Origin: UBA4085 sp964556755
Lineage (GTDB): Bacteria; Acidobacteriota; Aminicenantia; Aminicenantales; UBA4085
Length of the DNA: 64,000 bases
Assembly (NCBI GenBank): GCA_964556755.1
Contig: CAZKXI010000011.1
Location: forward strand, 26,188 to 90,187
Reading direction: 5' to 3'
The position numbers were made by a program, and so were the translations under genes. The notes beneath the pieces are model-generated. The model searched no databases. It was not told the origin of the DNA and saw only the letters and a program-made list of their open reading frames with translations. Shown here one piece after another: positions 27,734 through 35,205 of the stretch. Position 1 is the stretch's first letter, and each line of letters begins with the position of its first letter.

Positions 27734-27763
27734 TTTACAGGGAGTCCCTTCTTCGCCTAGAAT
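27734..27763 (+). promoter_or_regulatory. Promoter of the secreted protein gene at 27792
   Basis: TTTACA at 27734-27739, 18-bp spacer, TAGAAT at 27758-27763, followed by a GGAGGGA ribosome site ahead of ATG 27792. Confidence 0.55.
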
Positions 27764-27791
27764 CGGCTCACAGGCTTGAAGGAGGGACCTC

Positions 27792-28622
27792 ATGATCCAT
27801 ACGCGTCGCGGTCTCGTTCTTTTGATGGCGGCTGCCGGCTTGATCTTGTCGGCCTCGGGGGCCCTGGCTCAGACCCTGGCTGACATCCCCAAGCAGGACT
27901 TCTACGGGACCTGGAAGATGTCCCACGACGGCTGGGCGGGCACGCTGATCCTCAAGGCCAGCGGCCAGGCCAAGGTCCTGGACGGCCAATACAAGGGCCT
28001 GGACGGGAAGGTGCACCTCGTCACCGGCGAGGCGAGCGGCCATAAGATCGATTTCCGGATCAACTTCGACGACTCCAACCGGATCGATGACGGCGACCAG
28101 AAGTTCAGCGGCTACCTCTTCACCCAGGGCCGGAGCGGGATGGCCGGGACGACCGCCCTGAGCGGCGCGACCTACGGCTGGTACGCGGTCAAGGAGTCGG
28201 CGGCCACGTCCTTCCCCGCGGTCAGCACGGACTACCCGGACCCGTCCGGGCCCGTGGGCCAGACGGCCACGATCACCAGCGCCCAGCATTCCTTCTCGGT
28301 CAAGGCCGGCAAGGCCGAGTACGCCAGGGGCGAGGCGATCGACTTTCACATGGCCAACGAGCTCGACCGGACGGTCAACCTGGCCGGCATCGTCTATGTC
28401 ATCAAGCGGCTGGACAGCGGCGCCTGGAAGGAGTTCTTCACCAGCGCCCGCGACTTCCTCCCGGACCTGACCATGAACGACGGCAGGAAGAGGGACTGGA
28501 CCTGGAACCAGTGGGACAACGAGCACCAGGTCAAGGCTGCGCCCGGCAAGTGGCGGATGCGGCTCCTGGTCCCCGACGTCCGCCCGGAGCCTTTCTTCGT
28601 CGAGTTCACGATCAAGAATTAG
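27792..28622 (+). CDS. Secreted two-domain protein of unknown function
   Basis: 276-aa exported protein with signal peptide 1-26 (ending ASGALAQ). Residues 35-130 form a beta-rich region beginning FYGTWKMSHDGWAGTLILKASGQAKVLDG, which looks like a lipocalin/META-type sandwich. Residues 165-276 resemble an immunoglobulin-like domain of the BsuPI proteinase-inhibitor type (FSVKAGKAEYARGEAIDFHMANEL, ending VEFTIKN). No catalytic motif is seen. It has its own promoter and converges on the DUF2202 gene 34 bp away. Function not recognised. Confidence 0.6.
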   Translation: MIHTRRGLVLLMAAAGLILSASGALAQTLADIPKQDFYGTWKMSHDGWAGTLILKASGQAKVLDGQYKGLDGKVHLVTGEASGHKIDFRINFDDSNRIDDGDQKFSGYLFTQGRSGMAGTTALSGATYGWYAVKESAATSFPAVSTDYPDPSGPVGQTATITSAQHSFSVKAGKAEYARGEAIDFHMANELDRTVNLAGIVYVIKRLDSGAWKEFFTSARDFLPDLTMNDGRKRDWTWNQWDNEHQVKAAPGKWRMRLLVPDVRPEPFFVEFTIKN

Positions 28623-28656
28623 AGGGAAAGGGCGTTGCGCGCCCATCCGGCGGCGA

Positions 28657-29319
28657 TCAGCCTCCGCACCGCTCGTTGCCGGAGGCGATGATGGCGTCCA
28701 CCGTCGCTTGGGGAAGGAACCTGGCCGTGTAGGCCGCTCCGGCGGCCGCGAGCTGCCGGGAGAAGGATCTCAAGTGGTTCCGCGATCCGCAGGCCAGCGA
28801 GTCGTACGCCGCCCGGACGGCGTCTTGAGTGACGCCTGCGAGCGCGACTTGGAGATCCAAGATATCCTTGTCCTCGATCAGGGCGCCCACCGTCCAGGCG
28901 TCGACTCGTCCGGCCCTTCCTCCCTCCGTCAGATCGAGATAGAACCGGGCCAGATCGGGGTTGAGGAAGCGGCCGCGCGTCTCGACCGGGTCGACCGGGT
29001 CATTCAGGCCATAGGCGTCGAGGAGGGCCTTAAGGCGGTCCATATGGCGCTGCTCGGAGGAGGCGATCTGGCCCATGACGGAGGCGATGTCGGCGCCATC
29101 GGCACGCCCGCCCCAGAACTCGGCCAGGTCCAGGTAGACGTCGCGAGCCAGCTTCTCCTCCTCGCGCATGAAGATCAGCTGATCGGCTTCGGCCGGGGAC
29201 AGGAAAGCCGACGCCGACGACGCGGCGGGAGATGCAGCGTCCGAAGCGCAGCCGGCCAGAAGGCCGGTCCAGGCGAGAAGCAGGGCTGCGATCCGCTTAG
29301 TCTTGATGAGGACTCTCAT
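28657..29319 (-). CDS. DUF2202 ferritin-like lipoprotein
   Basis: 220-aa exported protein with a clear lipobox (LLAGC, Cys24). The mature part has the DUF2202 pattern, a ferritin-like four-helix bundle: MREEEKLARDVYLDLAEFWG (about 50-69), IASSEQRHMDRLKALLDAYGL (85-105), and later EDKDILDLQVAL. The Glu and His residues on these helices are spaced as in di-iron proteins. The function of the family is not settled. It lies 118 bp downstream of the iron-sulfur operon on the same strand, with its own AAGGAG ribosome site and an AT-rich upstream region, suggesting separate but related expression, perhaps for iron or oxidative protection. Confidence 0.85.
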   Translation of the reverse strand: MRVLIKTKRIAALLLAWTGLLAGCASDAASPAASSASAFLSPAEADQLIFMREEEKLARDVYLDLAEFWGGRADGADIASVMGQIASSEQRHMDRLKALLDAYGLNDPVDPVETRGRFLNPDLARFYLDLTEGGRAGRVDAWTVGALIEDKDILDLQVALAGVTQDAVRAAYDSLACGSRNHLRSFSRQLAAAGAAYTARFLPQATVDAIIASGNERCGG

Positions 29320-29437
29320 GGTGAACTCCTTGGTGCGATTGAATCAAGATTGTTCTCTATGCGATAAACATGCCAATAATCGAATATATCGTCACAGGCT
29401 GATAACAAGCCGGATGACTGAATGGCTCCCCTCCGAC

Positions 29438-30373
29438 TCAGAATCCGCGCCGCTCGGGACATGGTTCGGGCGGCGCGAGGGCGCCGCCGTCCGGCTCTTG
29501 GGAGAGACCGAAACAAGTCTCCACGGCCCCGCGGGGGCAGGACTTTCGGCATTCCAGGCAGGCCAGGCAGAGCTCGGGCCGATGGACCGTCTCCGGCCGG
29601 CCGTCGCCCTTCCGGATCGAGAGCGCTCCCGTCGGACAGGCCTTGGCGCATAGCCGGCATGCCGTACAGCCCGAGCCCGCTTTGAGGCGGAACAGCCCCA
29701 GCGATGCCACCGCGCCGGCCAGGGCCCCGAAGGGGCAGACGTAGCGGCAGAAGGGCCGGTAGAGGAAGATCGAAGCCGCCAGAGTAGCTCCGAGGAAGGC
29801 CAGGAGCAGGGCGCCGCCGCGGAGATTGAAGAGGGCTTTGAAGGGGTCGATCTTATGGAAGAGCTTCTCATGGGCGATCAGCGGGTATGCGATGATGAGA
29901 GCCAGGATGGCCCAGCGCCCGCGCCGGAGAGCGGCGTCGAGCTTGGGGGGGACACGCACGGCCCAGCGGGGCCGGAACAGGAACTCCTGAATGCCGCCCT
30001 TGTGGCAGACCCAGCCGCAATAGAGGTTGCCGAAGACGAAGATGACCGCCAGGAGAACGGCGATCTCCAGGAGATAGATCCCCACCGCGCCGGCCTTGGA
30101 CTGCGACAGAAAGAGGGGGATGTTCTGAAGCGAGCCGTTGGGGCAAAGGCAGCTTCCCTCATAGAAGCCGAGGTAGGCCACCGAGGCGATGAGCAGGGGA
30201 TAGCGCAGCCAGATCAGGCCCAGCCGCGCCGCCGCCGCCGCGATGAAGAGCAGGCCGAAGAGCACCAGCAGCTTGGGCGGAAGGCTCCAGCCCGAGTCCC
30301 CGGCGCTCAGGCTGATCCCGGCCAGGAGGGCCAGGACGGCCAGCGCGGCAGCGGCGAAGAGGCGGCGGATCAC
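29438..30373 (-). CDS. NapH/NosR-type membrane polyferredoxin
   Basis: 311-aa inner-membrane electron-transfer protein with about six hydrophobic spans. Paired CxxxC motifs typical of the NapH/YccM/NosR group are seen as CGWVCHKGG and CRYVCPFGA, plus a CLCPNG loop after the second span. The C-terminal soluble part has two ferredoxin motifs, CTACRLCAKACP and CLACLECRKSCP, hence two [4Fe-4S] clusters. Family members move electrons between the quinone pool and periplasmic enzymes. It starts inside the preceding small gene's stop (4-bp overlap). No NapA, NosZ or cytochrome gene accompanies it here. Confidence 0.88.
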   Translation of the reverse strand: MIRRLFAAAALAVLALLAGISLSAGDSGWSLPPKLLVLFGLLFIAAAAARLGLIWLRYPLLIASVAYLGFYEGSCLCPNGSLQNIPLFLSQSKAGAVGIYLLEIAVLLAVIFVFGNLYCGWVCHKGGIQEFLFRPRWAVRVPPKLDAALRRGRWAILALIIAYPLIAHEKLFHKIDPFKALFNLRGGALLLAFLGATLAASIFLYRPFCRYVCPFGALAGAVASLGLFRLKAGSGCTACRLCAKACPTGALSIRKGDGRPETVHRPELCLACLECRKSCPRGAVETCFGLSQEPDGGALAPPEPCPERRGF

Positions 30374-30729
30374 AGCCCGGTCACTTTCAAGACGCCTTCG
30401 GAGACGCCTTTCTTGTCACACTCCCGGGATACCCGGAGCTCGCCCTTGGGGCCGTTGAGGATGAAGGTGATGTCCAGGCTGTAGGTGTCGGCTTTGACCC
30501 GCTGCCAGGCGCCCTGCTTGACGATCGTCAGGCCCTTGCCTTCGATGGCCGTCTGCTCCATGGGAATCCGGCAGTTGCGGTGCTCCAGGACGACCGTCAC
30601 GACGGCCTGCGCCTCGCGGCCGACGGCGGCCGTCATCTTGGCTTGGGCGAAGTGGATCTCGCAGGGAAGGGCGGGCGTGGCGGTGGCCAGGAGGACGGCC
30701 GCCAGGAGGAGGGGGGTGGTTCTTTTCAT
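30370..30729 (-). CDS. Small periplasmic cysteine-containing protein of unknown function
   Basis: 119-aa exported protein. Signal peptide 1-22 (MKRTTPLLLAAVLLATATPALP), then a mature chain starting CEIHFAQAKM with further cysteines in RNCRIP and RECDKKG. The mature part is beta-rich and ends GVLKVTGL. It could bind metal, carry a disulfide or act as a small electron carrier; no known motif decides this. It lies 20 bp after the barrel gene and overlaps the NapH-like gene by 4 bp, so it belongs to the iron-sulfur operon. Not recognised as a named family. Confidence 0.65.
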   Translation of the reverse strand: MKRTTPLLLAAVLLATATPALPCEIHFAQAKMTAAVGREAQAVVTVVLEHRNCRIPMEQTAIEGKGLTIVKQGAWQRVKADTYSLDITFILNGPKGELRVSRECDKKGVSEGVLKVTGL

Positions 30730-30749
30730 GATAGTCTCCTTGTCTCAAG

Positions 30750-31937
30750 TCAGAATGTGATGCGGGTCTCGAGGGCCAGCTGATGAACGAGACCGGTCCG
30801 GGTGACGGCCCGGGAAAAGCCCAGATAGAGCCGGGCCCATTCGGAGCGGAAGGGCTTCCATTCCGCCCCGGCGTCGAGCTCGTCGGTCGTCCCATCGGTC
30901 CAGCCGGCGCCGGAGTTGATCCAATAGCGGCCGGCCAGGGTCAAACGCTTGGCGAAATCGGGCGTCAGCTTGACCTCGAATCCAAGCGTCCGTCCTTGCC
31001 GAACGGAGTAGTGCTGCCGCTCGCCCAAGTGGAGGTTGCCGAAGACGGGGGCGAAGACGAGGCTCCCGTCGGCGGAGCCGTAGAGGGCCTGGAGGCGGGC
31101 CTGCAGCGTGGCTAGGCCGTTGATCCGCCAGGCGCGGGCCAGGGCGGCGTGCCAGCCGAAAGCGACCGAATCGTGGAGGGCTTGCTTCTGAATGGCCGCT
31201 TCGAAGCTGAGCCGCCAGCGCAGGGGCAGGTTGAGGCTGGCGAAGAGCCCGGCCAGATCGGAGTCATAGGCCGTCGCGGCGGCGGCGACCTTCTGATAAA
31301 GGAAGCCGGCCTCGCCCGCCCCACCGAGCGAGACGGACGCTTGGAGGAATCCGGTCTTGAAGTCTCCGTAGGCGGATTCCCCGAAGCCCTTCCAGCAGGA
31401 GCGGTACTCGAAGAACAGGCATTTGGAGCAGGAGAGGGCTTCCTTGGCCGCTGAAAGGGCCAGGACGCCCGCCCCGGCCCGGACTTCGAAGGCGCCGAAA
31501 CGGCCGCTGATCTGAGCCGCGTCCAAGAACTCGTCCATGATCAGGCCGTCGGCGAGCTGGACTTCCTGGCGGCCCAGGCTGAGGTCGAAACGGCCCTCCG
31601 CGTCGTTGTAGCGGACCAGGGCCGTCTTCAGCTGAAACGGGCTCGGATCGGGCCTCTCGTAGTCGAGATAGGCTTTCTCCTTGATCGAGGCTTCCACGTC
31701 TAAGGTCCATCGTGCCGAAGGCTCGTAGCGCAGCCAGGCGCCGAGACCGGGGAAGGCATAGGCGGTCCCGCCGACGCCGTAGTAGAAGCCGCGCAGCTCC
31801 AGACTCCAGGACAGTCCCGTCGCGCCGAGCGCGTTGAGGCCGGAGGACAGCCGGGAGCGGCAGTCCTTGACGGCCCAAGCCGGACCGGCGCCGAGGGCCA
31901 GAGCCAGGAGCGCGGCAGTCGGGAGACGGAAACGCAT
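30750..31937 (-). CDS. Outer-membrane beta-barrel (porin-like) with a cysteine cluster
   Basis: 395-aa protein. Signal peptide 1-22 ends PAWA. The remainder alternates hydrophobic/polar residues with aromatic girdles (for example WSLELRGFYYGVGG, FDLSLGRQEVQLADG, LTLAGRYWIN) and ends in a final strand LALETRITF, whose terminal Phe is the BAM recognition signal, so it is very likely a barrel of 16 or more strands. Unusually it has four cysteines: Cys26 at the mature N-terminus and CSKC...SC at 170, 173 and 181. ATG 31937 overlaps the upstream TGA; the upstream in-frame start would lie inside that gene. Substrate or partner unknown; context suggests electron transfer. Confidence 0.8.
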   Translation of the reverse strand: MRFRLPTAALLALALGAGPAWAVKDCRSRLSSGLNALGATGLSWSLELRGFYYGVGGTAYAFPGLGAWLRYEPSARWTLDVEASIKEKAYLDYERPDPSPFQLKTALVRYNDAEGRFDLSLGRQEVQLADGLIMDEFLDAAQISGRFGAFEVRAGAGVLALSAAKEALSCSKCLFFEYRSCWKGFGESAYGDFKTGFLQASVSLGGAGEAGFLYQKVAAAATAYDSDLAGLFASLNLPLRWRLSFEAAIQKQALHDSVAFGWHAALARAWRINGLATLQARLQALYGSADGSLVFAPVFGNLHLGERQHYSVRQGRTLGFEVKLTPDFAKRLTLAGRYWINSGAGWTDGTTDELDAGAEWKPFRSEWARLYLGFSRAVTRTGLVHQLALETRITF

Positions 31938-32731
31938 CACCGCCCCTCTATCCGGATGGCGTCGTTGGGGCAAGGCGGCAGACAGGCGGTGCAGAGCCGG
32001 CAGCGGCTATTGTCGATCTCGGGGACCTGAATCTCGCCCAGGACGGCGCCCGACGGGCAGACTTGCCGGCACTTGCCGCAAGCCGTGCAGGCGGCCGGAT
32101 CGATGCGGGCAGGAGTGCCCCCGACGATGGCGTTGAAGCGACAGACGGCTTTGCACTCGCCGCAGGCGGTGCATGTGGCCGCGTTGAGAACCGCCACGGG
32201 CTTGCGGATGGCCCCCTGGCCGCAGGCGGAGGCGCAGAGCCCGCAGCGGGTGCACTTGGCGGTGTCGATAGAAGCCTTGCCGTTCTGGATCGTGATGGCG
32301 CCGCTCGGGCAGACCCGCCGGCAATCGCCGCAGCCGTTGCAGCGATTCCTCTGGACGCTGTAAGACGAGGGCTCCAGGGTCAGGGCGCCGGCCGGGCAGC
32401 GGGGGATGCAGTCGCCGCATCCGACGCAGGCGCTTTCGATGATGTCATACCCTTTCTGCTCGATCAGGATGGCCCCGGAGGCGCAGACATCGGCGCAGCG
32501 GCCGCAGCCCGTGCAGAGGAGCGGATCGATTCGAAGCTCCGTGCGGGCTGCCTGGCGAAGGGCGCCGTAGTGGCAGGCTTGGACGCACAATCCGCAGCCC
32601 GAGCAAGCGGCGGCGTTGATGGCGACGCCTGTGGCGGGACCCAAGGGGCTGGATTCCCGAAGGCATGCGGGAAGGGCGGCCAGAGTCAGAGGGACGGCTT
32701 TGAGAAAATCCCGACGACAAATCGATCGCAT
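31937..32731 (-). CDS. Tat-exported polyferredoxin with eight [4Fe-4S] motifs
   Basis: 264-aa protein. The N-terminus MRSICRRDFLKAV is a twin-arginine signal (RRDFLK), with a possible lipobox at LPAC23. It then has eight consecutive C-x2-C-x2-C-x3-C motifs at Cys 43-53, 73-83, 102-112, 131-141, 160-170, 187-197, 215-225 and 244-254, about one every 29 residues, all complete by my reading. That is capacity for eight [4Fe-4S] clusters, with almost no other domain. A Tat signal fits export of a folded, cluster-loaded protein to the periplasm. It is first in the operon, and its stop overlaps the barrel start. It would act as an electron wire or capacitor; the donor may be the NapH-like protein. 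Confidence 0.88.
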   Translation of the reverse strand: MRSICRRDFLKAVPLTLAALPACLRESSPLGPATGVAINAAACSGCGLCVQACHYGALRQAARTELRIDPLLCTGCGRCADVCASGAILIEQKGYDIIESACVGCGDCIPRCPAGALTLEPSSYSVQRNRCNGCGDCRRVCPSGAITIQNGKASIDTAKCTRCGLCASACGQGAIRKPVAVLNAATCTACGECKAVCRFNAIVGGTPARIDPAACTACGKCRQVCPSGAVLGEIQVPEIDNSRCRLCTACLPPCPNDAIRIEGR

Positions 32732-32881
32732 CTGTCTATAACCTCAGGCGCCCTCTTTAGCAAGACCTGTGCCATGGAATCCCTCATGAGATAGGACACT
32801 GCAAACAATCAACATGCATCGAAGGGACGCTCCGGGAATCAGTCCCCTGGGAGGATCAAGGCGCCATTTCTCCCAACGCAA

Positions 32882-32899
32882 TTGTCGCCGGGGCGACAA
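32882..32899. promoter_or_regulatory. 18-bp palindrome upstream of the iron-sulfur operon
   Basis: TTGTCGCC-GG-GGCGACAA is perfectly symmetrical, 151 bp upstream of the start of the octa-cluster polyferredoxin. The 2-nt centre makes a hairpin unlikely, so a dimeric regulator site is the better reading. The regulator is unknown. Confidence 0.4.
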
Positions 32900-32932
32900 A
32901 AACGTCGGAGGCGAGGGGGGAATAAGAGCTCG

Positions 32933-32968
32933 GAAAATAGGGGTACAGCAAACGTAATTCCCTAATTC
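32933..32968 (+). repeat. Palindromic repeat, copy A
   Basis: AT-rich element with core AAAATAGGGGTACAG, then CGTAATTCCCTAATT. It is an imperfect palindrome (AAAATAGGG...CCCTAATT) in a GC-rich background and matches copy B in inverted orientation and copy C in direct orientation. Confidence 0.7.
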
Positions 32969-33040
32969 GAGAGTCGCTGCATCCGCGAGATGCGAGTGTG
33001 AGGATGCCTCGCGAGGGGAGAACCGATCATTCCCCGTACG

Positions 33041-33077
33041 AAAATAGGGAATTACGTATACTGTACCCCTATTTATT
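33041..33077 (-). repeat. Palindromic repeat, copy B (inverted)
   Basis: Reads AAAATAGGGAATTACG on the plus strand and ends CTGTACCCCTATTT, the reverse complement of copy A with few changes. It overlaps the last codons of the esterase at 33073-33077. Confidence 0.7.
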
Positions 33078-33727
33078 GCGTGAAGGAGCGGCCGAGGAAG
33101 GCCAATCCCGCGACGATGCCGGTCCGCCAGTAGGTCCAGGTGTGGGCCCCGTCGCGGACCCGGAACTCGTGCGGGATCTTGCGCTCGTTCAGAGCGATGT
33201 GCAGGGCGCAGTTGCCCTCGATGAGGAAGTCATCGTCCCCGCAGTCGATATAGAGGCGGACCTTCTTCAGCTCCGCCTCGGGCAGCGTCTTGGCCAGGCT
33301 GAGGGGATTGAGCTTCAGGAAATGGGCGGCCGGCTTGCCGGCCGGCCGGGGCCCGAACAATCCGGCGAACATCCGCTGGTACATCTTCTCCTCCATGCCC
33401 GCCGCGGCTTCTTCGGTCCAAACCGCCGCGCTGAAAGCGGCCACGCCCGAGAACAGCTCCGGATGGCGCATGCCCAGGGTCAGGGAGCCCCAGCCGCCCA
33501 TCGACAGGCCGGAGATCCCGCGGTACTGACGGTCCGGGCGGGTCCGATAGCTCTTGTCGACGTGGGGGATCAGCTCCCGGACGAGCATGTCCTCGTAGCG
33601 GACCTTGTTCTGGNNNNNNNNNNNNNNNNNNNNNNNNNNNNNNNNNNNNNNNNNNNNNNNNNNNNNNNNNNNNNNNNNNNNNNNNNNNNNNNNNNNNNNN
33701 NNNNNNNNNNNNNACGGCTTTCTTCAT
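33073..33727 (-). CDS. Esterase D/FrmB-like alpha/beta hydrolase (contains a real sequence gap)
   Basis: Exported or cytosolic esterase read on the minus strand from ATG 33727 (MKKAV, likely the start of a signal peptide), through 100 N at 33614-33713, and on to the stop at 33073. The 180 residues after the gap have the catalytic serine elbow GLSMGGWGS, an acidic DCGDDDFLIEG segment and the His in RDGAHTWTYW, with PHVDKSYRTRPDRQYRGISG typical of the PF00756 esterase family (FrmB, feruloyl esterases). Unlike the other two N runs, the flanks are not duplicated, so an unknown length is missing. Joining the two ends as one gene is an inference. The substrate is probably an ester or acylated sugar. 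Confidence 0.75.
33614..33713. other. Assembly gap (100 N) with unique flanks
   Basis: Exactly 100 N inside the esterase gene. The flanking sequences are not repeats of each other, so true sequence is missing here and its length is unknown. Confidence 0.9.
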
Positions 33728-33762
33728 GGCTTGAACCTCCCGCGTTCCGAGATAGGGAATCC

Positions 33763-33800
33763 GAAAATAGGGCTACAGTATACGCAATTACCCATTTTTC
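33763..33800 (+). repeat. Palindromic repeat, copy C
   Basis: Core AAAATAGGGCTACAGTATAC, then GCAATTACCCATTTTT; same orientation as copy A and itself nearly palindromic. With copies A and B it brackets the esterase gene. Confidence 0.65.
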
Positions 33801-33892
33801 GGTATAGCCTCCCGGCGCGGATCCGGCCTCTCCGTCGGGCAGGCAACCATCCTGCGGTCTGATGCATCTGCTCTATCGAAGGAGACGACGCC

Positions 33893-35137
33893 ATGAAGGG
33901 GATCGCATTCCGAAGACGCCGGTTGACCCTCGCGGCTGTCGCCTTCACGGCGGCTTGGGGCGCCGCTCAAGGGCTCTCAGCCGGGCAGGGCCCGGCCCCC
34001 GCCGCCAAGGACCTCGAGTCCTTCTTCCGGTCCCAGGTCTCCGCGCTTGGCCTCGCCGCGGTCGGCGCCTGCATCGTCGAAGGCGATCGGATCGCGTGGA
34101 GCGGTGGATTCGGCCTGGCGGACCGGGAGAGCGGACGCCCCGCCGAGAGCCGGACGATCTTCGGCGTCGGATCATTGTCCAAGACCGTGACCTTGGCCGC
34201 GTTCATGCGCCTCTGGGAGGAGGGGAAGTGCTCCCTGGACGACGACATCAACCGATATCTCTCCTTCCCCGTCCGAAACCCGCGCTTTCCGGACAAGCCG
34301 ATCACGATCCGCATGCTGCTCTCGTTCACGGCCGGCATCTTCGACGTCGATTTCACCGCCGGCCGGAATCGGCTGGATTTTCTCCATGCGGCCCGCGACC
34401 CGGTCGAATCGGTCGAGACGGCTCTGGAGCCGTTCCTGACGCCGGGCGGGAGATACTATTCCGCCGAGAACTTCCTGGAGACGGCCCCGGGCGAGCGCTA
34501 CGCCTACAGCAACAGCAGCTATTCCCTGATCGGATGCGTCATCGAGCGGATCACCGGGCGGCCTTTCTGGCAGTACTGCCGGGACGCCCTCTTCGTCCCG
34601 CTTCGGATGAGCGACAGCTCGTGGCGGCTCTCCGACCTCGACCGGAGCCGATGGGCCTACGGCTACGCCCGGGAGGCGGGCCGGCTTGTCAGGGAGGAGC
34701 CGACCACCTGGCCCGGCTACATGGACGGTGGCCTGCGGACGACGACGCGCGACTTCGGGAGCTTTCTGATCATGCTGATGAGCCGGGGACGGTTCGAAGG
34801 CCGACAGATCCTCAGGCCCGAGACCGTCGACGCCATGCTGGCCCTCCAGAATCCCCCCGGGGCCCCGCCCGGACGGGGCTTTCCCACCCTCGGTCGGGCC
34901 TATGTCTGGATTCTCAGCCAAGTCGGCGGGCGCCGGCTCTTCCAAATGAACGGATTCGGTCCGGCTTTCTTCGCTCAAGCCTACTTCGATCCGGCCGGCA
35001 AGATCGGCGGGGCTTTCTTTACGACCGGGGGATTCGACTCCCCCCAGGCATTGGGAACCGCGGTCGGGATGTTCTTCGAGAGGCTCTTGGCCGCGACCGG
35101 GCGGCGCGAGGAGCCGGCGCCCCGGCCTGCGCGCTGA
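33893..35137 (+). CDS. Secreted serine hydrolase of the beta-lactamase/penicillin-binding family (class C-like)
   Basis: 414-aa exported protein with an N-terminal signal (1-33, Arg-rich then hydrophobic). It has the SxxK motif SLSK (Ser94 nucleophile, Lys97) and the YxN motif YSN at 205-207, the marks of the PF00144 family. The third motif (KTG/HxG) is not obvious. Many such proteins are esterases or peptidases rather than true beta-lactamases, and resistance should not be assumed. A GGAG ribosome site lies upstream of ATG 33893. It is divergent from the esterase, with repeat copy C in the intergenic space. Confidence 0.85.
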   Translation: MKGIAFRRRRLTLAAVAFTAAWGAAQGLSAGQGPAPAAKDLESFFRSQVSALGLAAVGACIVEGDRIAWSGGFGLADRESGRPAESRTIFGVGSLSKTVTLAAFMRLWEEGKCSLDDDINRYLSFPVRNPRFPDKPITIRMLLSFTAGIFDVDFTAGRNRLDFLHAARDPVESVETALEPFLTPGGRYYSAENFLETAPGERYAYSNSSYSLIGCVIERITGRPFWQYCRDALFVPLRMSDSSWRLSDLDRSRWAYGYAREAGRLVREEPTTWPGYMDGGLRTTTRDFGSFLIMLMSRGRFEGRQILRPETVDAMLALQNPPGAPPGRGFPTLGRAYVWILSQVGGRRLFQMNGFGPAFFAQAYFDPAGKIGGAFFTTGGFDSPQALGTAVGMFFERLLAATGRREEPAPRPAR

Positions 35138-35205
35138 TCTCCCCTCCTTGTCGATTGATTCACCCGGCGAGGTTGAATAAGATGGGCCCGACAAGGATGG
35201 TGCCC

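Larger units (their letters stand above)
32732..33072. other. Gene-free 341-bp region between the iron-sulfur operon and the esterase
   Basis: No credible ORF. It holds the upstream region of the minus-strand iron-sulfur operon (a TATAGA box only 3 nt from its start codon, so doubtful), a short palindrome at 32882-32899, a small hairpin GCATC-CGCGA-GATGC near 32979, and two inverted copies of a 35-bp palindromic repeat at 32933 and 33041. The esterase runs toward it from the right, so its 3' end also lies here. Confidence 0.6.

Noticed and set aside
32735..32740. Leaderless promoter for the iron-sulfur operon (minus-strand TATAGA)
   Set aside because: It ends only 3 nt from the start codon, too close for the RNA start to precede the codon, so I do not count it with the others.
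34172..35137. Beta-lactamase as an antibiotic resistance gene
   Set aside because: Only SxxK and YxN are clear and the third motif is missing. The PF00144 family is dominated by esterases and peptidases, so resistance is not supported.
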